From Barnesiella sp. (GTDB lineage Bacteria; Bacteroidota; Bacteroidia; Bacteroidales; Muribaculaceae), in NCBI GenBank assembly GCA_014801065.1, contig JAAVEX010000009.1, positions 3,791 to 14,374 on the forward strand: a DNA stretch of 10,584 bases, read 5' to 3'. A program made the translations under genes and the position numbers. This document shows positions 1-6,116 of the stretch, in pieces. The number at the start of each line of letters is the position of its first letter. Position 1 is the stretch's first letter. The notes below the pieces were generated by a model. The model had not been told where the DNA came from. It made no database searches and saw nothing but the letters and a program-made list of their open reading frames with translations.

Positions 1-471
1 ACTGATGTAGAGGACTATGGCTCGCATGATGATGACACCCCCGGCGAATCATCATGGGCTCTCGGCGCACAATATTGGGCCGCCAACCCGGTCTACACCC
101 CGACACAACGTCCGGTCTACGGCATTCTGCTCGACATGGTGGGCGGACGCGATGCGCGCTTCTACCGCGAATACTTCTCCGAGCAGACAGCCGGATGGCT
201 CAACACCAAAGTGTGGACGGCAGCGGCCACCGAAGGGATCGGACGATTCAAGAACGAAGTGCGCGGAGGAGTGACCGATGATCACATCTTCATCACTCGC
301 TCGGGCATACCATGCATCGACATCATCGAATGTGCCAACGACCGCACCGGTTCGTTCCCCCCCTACTGGCACACCACCTCCGACAATATGGACAATATCG
401 ACCGCGCCACGCTTGGCGACGTAGGGCGAACCCTAATGAGAGTGATTTACTCCGAAAAGGCGGAAAACTGA
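1..471 (+). CDS. Glutaminyl-peptide cyclotransferase (M28 family), 3' part only
   Basis: The reading frame is open from the first base and ends at TGA 469-471, giving the last 156 residues; the start lies outside the window. The sequence follows the catalytic half of animal-type (type II) glutaminyl cyclases, zinc enzymes that turn N-terminal Gln into pyroglutamate. Residues 2-5 are D-V-E-D, matching the D-G-E-E of human QC, so E4 is the likely acid/base and D5 a zinc ligand. ILLDMVG (42-48) carries the conserved Asp. TDDH (92-95) matches the human EDDHIPF segment, and YWHTTSDN (122-129) provides the zinc-binding H124. In Bacteroidota this enzyme acts in the periplasm on exported proteins; the signal peptide is not visible here. 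A general M28 aminopeptidase is the alternative, but the DDH and WHT pattern favours QC. sufE follows 40 bp downstream on the same strand. Confidence 0.85.
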   Translation, partial: TDVEDYGSHDDDTPGESSWALGAQYWAANPVYTPTQRPVYGILLDMVGGRDARFYREYFSEQTAGWLNTKVWTAAATEGIGRFKNEVRGGVTDDHIFITRSGIPCIDIIECANDRTGSFPPYWHTTSDNMDNIDRATLGDVGRTLMRVIYSEKAEN

Positions 472-511
472 CGCTACACATTATTAATAATAAAGGCTAA
501 AATTGCACACT

Positions 512-946
512 ATGACTATCAACGAAACGCAAGACGAAATAATCGAGGAATTTTCCGAAGTTGACGACTGGATGGACCGCTATGCCATGATCATTGATCT
601 TGGCAATGCCCTCCCCCCTATCGATCCGCAATACAAGACGCCCGAACATCTGATAGAAGGATGCCAGAGCCGAGTGTGGCTCAACGCCGAAGAGCGCGAT
701 GGCAAAGTGATCTTCACAGCCGATTCGGATGCGATCATAGTGAAAGGGATCATAGCGCTGCTGATCCGAGTGCTCAACGACCACACCCCTCAGGAGATAC
801 TTGACTCCGACCTCTATTTCATAGACCGCATAGGGCTGGCTGAGAATCTCTCCCCTACACGCAGCAACGGCCTGCTTGCGATGGTGAAGCAGATGCGACT
901 CTATGCCATGGCCTTCAAAGCGCGCCACGAACTCGAAAACAAGTAA
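512..946 (+). CDS. sufE: SufE, sulfur acceptor for cysteine desulfurase SufS
   Basis: SufE takes persulfide sulfur from SufS onto its own cysteine and passes it to the SufBCD scaffold for Fe-S cluster assembly in the cytosol. The 144-residue protein has the usual SufE length. The conserved sequence LIEGCQSRVW surrounds the acceptor Cys51, the same number as in E. coli SufE, which supports the ATG at 512. An in-frame TTG at 503 would add only three residues. The segment around residues 60-85 (GKVIFTADSDAIIVKGIIALL) and the later LSPTRSNGL are also typical of the family. No other suf genes are visible here, so the gene is detached from the main suf cluster, at least in this window. It is probably cotranscribed with the upstream QC gene (40 bp) and the downstream transporter (21 bp), with no promoter visible in either gap. 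Confidence 0.95.
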   Translation: MTINETQDEIIEEFSEVDDWMDRYAMIIDLGNALPPIDPQYKTPEHLIEGCQSRVWLNAEERDGKVIFTADSDAIIVKGIIALLIRVLNDHTPQEILDSDLYFIDRIGLAENLSPTRSNGLLAMVKQMRLYAMAFKARHELENK

Positions 947-967
947 TAACCATAACACAAATCAATC

Positions 968-2752
968 ATGTTCAAGAATCAACCCAAAGGATTGTATGTG
1001 CTCGCGCTCGCCAACACCGGCGAACGCTTCGGCTACTATACAATGCTGGCGATCTTCCTTTTCTATCTGCAAGCCAAATTCGGGCTTGACGCAGCATGGA
1101 CCGGGCAGATCTTCTCTATCTTTCTCGCATTAGTCTACTTCATGCCCCTGTTCGGTGGCTGGCTCGCTGACAAATGGAGCTTCTCGAAGTGTGTAGTGAC
1201 CGGTATCGCAGTAATGTTTGTGGGCTATGCCCTGATGTCGGCTCCAACCCCGGTGAGAAGCAACACATCCCTGATGATCCTTTTCGCCGCCCTGTTGCTG
1301 ATCTCGGCAGGCACGGGTCTGTTCAAAGGTAATCTTCAGGTGATGGTGGGCGATCTCTACAACGATCCCCGCTACGCCGATCGCCGCGATTCCGCATTCT
1401 CACTTTTCTATATGGCCATCAATCTCGGATCGATGTTCGCTCCCATGGCGGCAATCGGCCTGAAAAACTGGCAACTTTCGCAGGCCGGATATCTGACCAA
1501 CGAGCCAATGGCGGCCACCGTGTCCAACTGGTGTCTTGACACCAACGGCTTCACCGACATGAGTAAAATGAGCGAAGACACACTTAAGGCCATGAATAAT
1601 TTCGCAGCAGAAAAGGGCACGACTCTGGCCGATTGGCTTAGCCAGTTTGCAGACAAATGCGGCTTTGGCGGAGAGTCGCTCAGCGATTTTGCCCAAGGTT
1701 ATATCACTGCCTTCTCCGAGGGGTGTAACTGGGCCTTCGGACTTGCCTGCGTGTCGCTGATTGTCAGCTTCCTGATCTATTCGTTCGGTAGGCAGACCTA
1801 CAAACACATCATCACCGACAAGAAAGCAGCCACAGCTACGACAGAGAAGAAAGAAAATAGCGTCAAGGCTCCGGAACTCACACCCGAGCAAACAAAACAG
1901 CGCGTTGTCGCACTGCTTCTTGTTTTCGCCGTGGTGATATTCTTCTGGATGGTGTTCCATCAGAATGGACAGACGCTCACTGAGTTTGCAAAAAGCTGTA
2001 CGGCCAGCGAATCATCATCCTGGACCCGAATCGGCTTTAATATCTGGGCTCTCACGGCAATTGCAGCCGGCGTGTATGCGTTCTTCTCGCTCATTCAGAG
2101 CAAATCGGTCAAGGGCCGTACAATAAGCGGCGTAGTTCTTGCAGCATGTCTTGGCATAGTGGGATACCTCTATTACAAAACGCCCGACACGGTCACCAAT
2201 ATCGACCCGGCAATCTATCAGCAATTCAACCCATTTTACGTAGTTGCGCTGACACCATTTTCAATGGCCCTGTTTGCATGGCTTGGACGCAAAGGCAAAG
2301 AGCCTTCGGCACCGCGCAAGATAGGCTATGGCATGGTGATGGCAGCGGCAGCCTACGGCCTTATGGTGCTCGGATCAGTGACCCTCGTCGGCACAAACGG
2401 TGACGTTTCGACCAACTGGCTAATCTCGACCTATCTACTCCTTACGTTTGCCGAACTTCTCCTTTCGCCGATGGGAATATCTTTCGTATCGAAGGTAGCT
2501 CCTCCCAAGCTCAAGGGATCAATGATGGGCGGATGGTTTGCAGCCACTGCTATCGGCAACTATCTTGTTTCCATTCCCATGTTGCTTTGGGGTAAGATTC
2601 CCGTGGCCGCCATCTGGGGAATACTGATCGTGATCTGTCTGCTCTCAGCCGCTTTCATCTTCTCAATCATGAAGAAACTTGAAGCAGCTACCAACGATGA
2701 GCCGGCACCGGCGGTAGATCAACTCGAAACAATCGAGGAGGACGCCATCTGA
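968..2752 (+). CDS. POT/PTR2 family peptide transporter (MFS)
   Basis: This is an inner-membrane carrier expected to import di- and tripeptides with protons. The 594 residues show 12 or more hydrophobic segments. Family signatures are present: NTGERFGYY (16-24) in helix 1, GTGLFKGN (115-122) with the conserved Lys120, FYMAINLGS (147-155) in helix 5, and FAELLLSPMGIS (494-505) with Glu496 in helix 10. Two substitutions stand out: the first Glu of the ExxER motif is Asn16, and helix 7 reads FHQ at 330-332 where many members have FEQ. A loop of about 85 residues between helices 5 and 6 (about 167-252) should be periplasmic and contains Cys189, Cys231 and Cys253. A charged cytosolic linker (about 276-310) joins the two halves. 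The ATG at 968 puts the GERF motif at its usual distance from the N terminus. A strong terminator follows the stop. Confidence 0.93.
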   Translation: MFKNQPKGLYVLALANTGERFGYYTMLAIFLFYLQAKFGLDAAWTGQIFSIFLALVYFMPLFGGWLADKWSFSKCVVTGIAVMFVGYALMSAPTPVRSNTSLMILFAALLLISAGTGLFKGNLQVMVGDLYNDPRYADRRDSAFSLFYMAINLGSMFAPMAAIGLKNWQLSQAGYLTNEPMAATVSNWCLDTNGFTDMSKMSEDTLKAMNNFAAEKGTTLADWLSQFADKCGFGGESLSDFAQGYITAFSEGCNWAFGLACVSLIVSFLIYSFGRQTYKHIITDKKAATATTEKKENSVKAPELTPEQTKQRVVALLLVFAVVIFFWMVFHQNGQTLTEFAKSCTASESSSWTRIGFNIWALTAIAAGVYAFFSLIQSKSVKGRTISGVVLAACLGIVGYLYYKTPDTVTNIDPAIYQQFNPFYVVALTPFSMALFAWLGRKGKEPSAPRKIGYGMVMAAAAYGLMVLGSVTLVGTNGDVSTNWLISTYLLLTFAELLLSPMGISFVSKVAPPKLKGSMMGGWFAATAIGNYLVSIPMLLWGKIPVAAIWGILIVICLLSAAFIFSIMKKLEAATNDEPAPAVDQLETIEEDAI

Positions 2753-2777
2753 TCCACCTCCTCTCAAAACATACTGC

Positions 2778-2822
2778 GGCAGACAGCAACCGGATCGGTT
2801 GCTGTCTGCTTGTTTTTGTTTT
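2778..2822 (+). terminator. Intrinsic terminator after the POT gene
   Basis: Bases 2779-2791 (gcagacagcaacc) and 2797-2809 (ggttgctgtctgc) form a perfect 13-bp stem around a 5-base loop, extendable by a G·T pair at 2778/2810. A T-rich run interrupted by two G (2810-2822) follows. It lies 26 bp after the transporter stop and probably ends the QC-sufE-POT transcript. Confidence 0.9.
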
Positions 2823-2917
2823 AACAAATATTGGGGAACAGGATCTAAACAAGATCGATGCGGCAGGCGTTTTACTGGCATAAGAAATATCCGTCAATCC
2901 TCTCAACACTAACGATT

Positions 2918-3109
2918 ATGTCTGCACACACTTTTGAAATGATATTATTTTTCATAGCCTCTACGGCTGTGATCTGTTCACTGATAGCTATCGGAGCATT
3001 TATCAACCACTATTTAATGGTCCGTCGACTCAAAACCATTAATATGACAGCGCGGATCGGCAAGGTCAACACCGACATGCAAAACACTATACACCGGATG
3101 ATGAAATAA
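2918..3109 (+). CDS. Small single-span membrane protein, 63 aa, unknown function
   Basis: I do not recognise this family. The 63-residue frame has one strongly hydrophobic segment (about residues 8-30, EMILFFIASTAV onward), followed by the basic stretch MVRRLK (34-39) and a polar tail of about 24 residues rich in Thr, Asn, Met and Arg. The basic residues after the span predict an outside N terminus and a cytosolic C terminus. I chose the ATG at 2918 over the in-frame ATG at 2858, because the intervening 20 residues (Tyr, His, Lys, Pro) would put a polar extension before the span. The gene sits alone between the POT terminator and the tRNA-Pro promoter; I see no promoter box or Shine-Dalgarno sequence before it. 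It may be a genuine small protein, or a chance frame in A/T-rich sequence. Confidence 0.5.
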   Translation: MSAHTFEMILFFIASTAVICSLIAIGAFINHYLMVRRLKTINMTARIGKVNTDMQNTIHRMMK

Positions 3110-3158
3110 TTTTTTTATCATTTTTCGTCAAAGGATAGGGAAATTAAAAATAATTTCT

Positions 3159-3166
3159 TACCTTTG
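3159..3166 (+). promoter_or_regulatory. Bacteroidota -7 box for tRNA-Pro
   Basis: The sequence taccTTTG matches the Bacteroidota sigma consensus TAnnTTTG exactly. It lies 32 bp before the tRNA, which would place the transcription start near 3172. No good -33 TTTG is visible 19-21 bases upstream, where the sequence is A/G-rich. Confidence 0.7.
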
Positions 3167-3198
3167 CACCGCAATTCCACCTTTAAGGAATGCTGCCT

Positions 3199-3271
3199 CG
3201 GGGTGTAGCACAGTTGGCAGCGCGCCACGTTCGGGACGTGGAGGTCGGAAGTTCGAGTCTTCTCACCCCGA
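3199..3271 (+). tRNA. tRNA-Pro, anticodon CGG
   Basis: A full cloverleaf can be drawn. The acceptor stem is CGGGGTG (3199-3205) with CACCCCG (3264-3270), discriminator A3271. The D arm is 3208-3223 with the AGTTGG loop. The anticodon stem CCACG/CGTGG (3225-3229, 3237-3241) encloses TTCGGGA, giving anticodon CGG at 3232-3234, which reads the Pro codon CCG. The T stem GGAAG/CTTCT encloses TTCGAGT (3252-3258). The 3' CCA is not encoded (bases 3272-3274 are cat), so it must be added by the nucleotidyltransferase. One D-stem pair is mismatched: A3210 faces C3221 (positions 12 and 23). Confidence 0.96.
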
Positions 3272-3289
3272 CATTGTTTCAAGAACATT

Positions 3290-3323
3290 CGCCTGCATGC
3301 AATCGGTATGTGGGCGATTTTTT
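3290..3323 (+). terminator. Terminator of the tRNA-Pro gene
   Basis: Bases 3290-3298 (cgcctgcat) pair with 3308-3316 (atgtgggcg) as 9 bp with two G·T pairs and a 9-base loop. Six T follow at 3318-3323. It lies 18 bp beyond the tRNA 3' end, as expected for a single-tRNA unit. Confidence 0.75.
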
Positions 3324-3371
3324 ATGCATATCACTCAAGATCAATCGAATAACACCTCTACCTACCCCACA

Positions 3372-4592
3372 ATGTCACTCTCTTTTTTCATCAAACTGAC
3401 GCTCTCGTCACTGCTCACTGCGGGCGTAAACTCCTACGCCTCATCGCCGGAATCGCCCGAAGCTATCGCTGATCATCTTGATGCCATCCCGGGCTTTGAA
3501 GCGGACGCAACGGTCCGCGTCGGCATGGCGCAGTTTGGCAACGACATTGACTATCAGCTACATCTAACCGAACAGAATCTCCCCTCCGATCCATATTACA
3601 CGAATCCCTACGTGATCGACTGGAAAATTGCGGACTCTCCATCGAAAGCCCACGGATTTTCCGCTTATTTCGCCGGCAATCACTACCGATTCGCAGGCGA
3701 ACGCCTGCAGGAATTTCATGCGCAGTGGGATTCGATTCCGTTTGATCCGTCGCTGATAGGGCTCAACAGTGAGGGAGTGCAACGCAGCGTTCAATTTTTC
3801 AACATTTTGCCGCAGGCCATTGCACGCGACATTCGCAAGATAGTTTCTGATCCGGCATATTCCGTAAGCTTTACCTCCGACACTATAGTCGGAGGCGAAA
3901 AGGTAGCTGCAATAAAAGCTGTAATGACAGTCAACGGCACCACGGCATGCACTCAGGAATATCTCTTCGATATCCGATCGGGTCTGCCATTGCGCATCAG
4001 GACTGAAAACAATCCCGGAACTGTCAGCGAGCAGAGCGTTGAGGTGAGATTCATTGATCCCGCTGTGGTCACTCCCTCAATCAACGAGGAGTCGCTCTCG
4101 CAGACCTACAGCGATATATTCGCCAGATATCGAAGCATTGCCACGACATTGGAATCGCTTCGCGGCCGGCATCTCCCGGGCTTTTCACTCCCGACGATCA
4201 GCGGCGAGCGCTATAGCCGTCGGGCCGCGGACCGTCTGCGCTGTCCGGCTATCGTGGTGCTTGTCGATGCCGACAGCTGCGACGCTCCGGAGCTGATCCG
4301 AACGGTGCGCAGTGCCGCCGATTCAGCAGCGCAGGAAGTTCAGATCATCTGGGCGTTTACGGACAACGTGGTGGATCGCGTCGAGCCGATGACCGCCCCC
4401 TCACGCCCCGACGAGACAACGCTCATGAGCGCCCGACAGCTGATACGCGACTGTGGCGCATCGCGCCTTCCGGCAATCATGATCGTTGACGAAGATGCAA
4501 CGGTGAGAAATGTTGTGGCCGGAGTCAACAATGACCTCATCTCAGACGTTATTAAGAAGAGCATAATCAAAGATCAAAGAAACAACAATTAA
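3372..4592 (+). CDS. Exported protein with a thioredoxin-like C-terminal region lacking CxxC
   Basis: The 406-residue product begins with a signal-peptide-like segment (MSLSFFIKLTLSSLL), with a likely signal peptidase I site after SYA at 21-23, so it should be periplasmic or outer-membrane facing. Residues about 30-230 form a beta-rich region with repeated features (ADATVRVGM, NHYRFAG, YLFDIRSGLPLRI) that recall LolA/RseB-like folds; this is inference. Residues about 265-395 resemble a TlpA-type thioredoxin fold: LPGFSLPTISG is a typical lead-in strand, CPAIVVLVDADS the central strand, and RLPAIMIVDED the cis-Pro strand (P367). The active-site position reads SCDAPE (302-307), so only one Cys (C303) remains and there is no CxxC. 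C291 and C361 lie nearby. The ATG at 3372 is preferred because upstream in-frame starts at 3297 and 3324 overlap or abut the tRNA terminator. tpx starts 16 bp downstream and is probably cotranscribed. Confidence 0.75.
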   Translation: MSLSFFIKLTLSSLLTAGVNSYASSPESPEAIADHLDAIPGFEADATVRVGMAQFGNDIDYQLHLTEQNLPSDPYYTNPYVIDWKIADSPSKAHGFSAYFAGNHYRFAGERLQEFHAQWDSIPFDPSLIGLNSEGVQRSVQFFNILPQAIARDIRKIVSDPAYSVSFTSDTIVGGEKVAAIKAVMTVNGTTACTQEYLFDIRSGLPLRIRTENNPGTVSEQSVEVRFIDPAVVTPSINEESLSQTYSDIFARYRSIATTLESLRGRHLPGFSLPTISGERYSRRAADRLRCPAIVVLVDADSCDAPELIRTVRSAADSAAQEVQIIWAFTDNVVDRVEPMTAPSRPDETTLMSARQLIRDCGASRLPAIMIVDEDATVRNVVAGVNNDLISDVIKKSIIKDQRNNN

Positions 4593-4608
4593 ATATAACT
4601 ACACAATT

Positions 4609-5118
4609 ATGGAAACAATCTACTTCAAAGAAACACCCTGTCACACGTTCGGAACACTCCCTTTGGTGGGCGATGAAGCTCCCTGCTTTCACCTGACGGG
4701 AGCAGATCTCTCGCAAGTGACATGCAACGATTACAAGGGTCGCAGAGTGGTGCTCAATATCTTCCCGAGCCTCGATACCGAGGTGTGTGCGCGCTCGGTG
4801 CGACGCTTTAACGAGGAAGCTGCCGCGCTTGACAACACGACAGTGATCTGCGTGTCGATGGACCTCCCCTTTGCCATGAGTCGCTTCTGCACTATCGAAG
4901 GAATCAAGAACGTCACTTTCGCATCGGCATTCAATTCGCCCTTGTTCGGTCAGAAATATGGAGTGCTGCTCTGCGACGGTCCTTTGGCCGGTCTGCTTGC
5001 ACGCGCCGTGGTGGTTCTTGATGAAGACCGCAAGGTGATCTATCGCCAGCTCGTCAACGAAATCACCGACGAACCGGATTATGACGCAGCGTTGCGAGTG
5101 CTCAAAGGCGAAGAATAG
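4609..5118 (+). CDS. tpx: Thiol peroxidase Tpx (atypical 2-Cys peroxiredoxin)
   Basis: Tpx reduces hydrogen peroxide and alkyl hydroperoxides using thioredoxin. The 169 residues align by eye over the full length with E. coli Tpx. NIFPSLDTEVC holds the TxxC motif with peroxidatic Cys60, SRFC holds resolving Cys94, and LPFAMSRF, DGPLAGLLARAVVVLDE and EITDEPDYDAAL are family hallmarks. There is no signal peptide, so it should be cytosolic. It carries five further cysteines (11, 26, 39, 81, 122), more than the three of E. coli Tpx. The short gap after the preceding thioredoxin-like gene, without a promoter box, suggests cotranscription. The N-terminal METIYFKETP fits the family start, so the ATG at 4609 is secure. 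Confidence 0.96.
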   Translation: METIYFKETPCHTFGTLPLVGDEAPCFHLTGADLSQVTCNDYKGRRVVLNIFPSLDTEVCARSVRRFNEEAAALDNTTVICVSMDLPFAMSRFCTIEGIKNVTFASAFNSPLFGQKYGVLLCDGPLAGLLARAVVVLDEDRKVIYRQLVNEITDEPDYDAALRVLKGEE

Positions 5119-5140
5119 AAAAATAATCTAACAAACACTG

Positions 5141-5190
5141 AAAACGTATGCTTATGGCTCGCTGTCGTAGAGCCGTAAGCATACGTTTTT
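5141..5190 (+). terminator. Long hairpin terminator between convergent genes
   Basis: Bases 5141-5160 pair with 5170-5189 over 20 bp with one T·G wobble, around a 9-base loop. The plus strand has six T at 5186-5191, partly inside the stem, suiting termination of tpx. On the minus strand the stem ends in four T, so it could also stop the convergent lipoprotein gene, whose stop codon is 9 bp away. Confidence 0.88.
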
Positions 5191-5198
5191 TGTATTTA

Positions 5199-6071
5199 TC
5201 AAAAAGATCTCAGCGAGATCAGAAGATCGTGGAGGGCGGGATTCCGGTGGATCACACGGCGGGATTTGTCGAGCAGATAAATCGAAGGGAGATCCTGCAA
5301 ATCGTAGAGCTCGCTCTCGATCACCCCTGACAGATCATAGCCCACGACCCACTTGTCAGGGAGATCGCGGCATGTGCGCTCCCAAAGTTTCTTGTCGCTT
5401 TCGGCATCTATTGCAATCACGACAAGACGGTCGGTGGCCAACCGATCGGCCACCGCCGTATCGCAAGCGATAGAGTCAAGGACCTCACCGCAGTGGAAAC
5501 AATCAGGGTCGTAGAACAAAAGGAGGATACGCTCTGCCGACAGATCGGAGAGCGACCGCACCTCACCCGACACCCTCTCTTCAAATTGAAAATCGGCCGC
5601 CTCAGATCCCGGGCAGTTGCGCAGAGCCGAGAGCCGGCGATCTTCAGCTATCACCCTTACATAGTCGGGTAAGGAATCGACAGCAAGGAGCGTTTCGAGC
5701 CAACGAATATAGGCGGCATCATCTCGCAGGGTCGATGCGGGGTCATTCAGGAATCGATCGCCAAGCCTTATCGCAATCGACAGCGCCTCGGGATCATGCT
5801 TGATCGAACTGAAAAAAAGGATGAGCGCACGCTCCGCTTCAGCTGAGTCGCAACGCTGCATTAGGCGAGCGATAACCGCGACATGGGCTGAAAGCGAATC
5901 CTCATTATGAATCATAGCCGTGTCGGCATAATCGATCGCGCGGCAGTAGGCCGACAGCGACGGTGAGCCGGACTGCGGAGCTGCGACACGGTCATGGGAC
6001 AAGGTATGGCCACAGGCTGCCGGCAAAGCGGCCACGGCTACCATAGCGCATATTTTGCCGAAAAATCTCAT
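5199..6071 (-). CDS. Thioredoxin-like lipoprotein with CFHC motif (DUF5106-like)
   Basis: The 290-residue product starts with MRFFGKICAMVAVAALPAAC, a lipoprotein-type signal with candidate lipidated Cys20; Pro at -3 makes the lipobox imperfect. Residues about 38-150 are helical with regular D/E/R-rich stretches, as in the N-terminal part of DUF5106-type Bacteroidales proteins. Residues about 155-290 form a thioredoxin fold: ADFQFEERVSG lead-in, RILLLFYDPDCFHC with the active-site CxxC at 191-194, and DLPSIYLLD with the cis-Pro P262. It should act as a thiol-disulfide reductase or oxidase anchored in the envelope. The stop is TGA at 5199-5201. It lies 45 bp downstream of the exported C1 peptidase on the same strand with no promoter box between them, so the two are likely cotranscribed. 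The DUF5106 name is from memory of the family. Confidence 0.8.
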   Translation of the reverse strand: MRFFGKICAMVAVAALPAACGHTLSHDRVAAPQSGSPSLSAYCRAIDYADTAMIHNEDSLSAHVAVIARLMQRCDSAEAERALILFFSSIKHDPEALSIAIRLGDRFLNDPASTLRDDAAYIRWLETLLAVDSLPDYVRVIAEDRRLSALRNCPGSEAADFQFEERVSGEVRSLSDLSAERILLLFYDPDCFHCGEVLDSIACDTAVADRLATDRLVVIAIDAESDKKLWERTCRDLPDKWVVGYDLSGVIESELYDLQDLPSIYLLDKSRRVIHRNPALHDLLISLRSF

Positions 6072-6116
6072 GGCCGGTCTATTTCATTGAGGATAAGAAA
6101 GATGCCAAACCGACTG

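Noticed and set aside
503..511. TTG start three codons before the sufE ATG
   Set aside because: The ATG at 512 gives Cys51 at the standard SufE position; the TTG adds three residues with no supporting signal.
1400..1960. Long minus-strand frame inside the POT gene
   Set aside because: It is a shadow of a well-supported membrane transporter gene with family motifs; its translation has no recognisable feature.
2858..2917. Upstream ATG extending the small membrane protein by 20 residues
   Set aside because: The extension is polar and basic, precedes the membrane span without purpose, and has no promoter or ribosome-binding signal.
3297..3371. Longest start of the thioredoxin-like exported protein
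   Set aside because: It begins inside the tRNA-Pro terminator and would bury the signal peptide.
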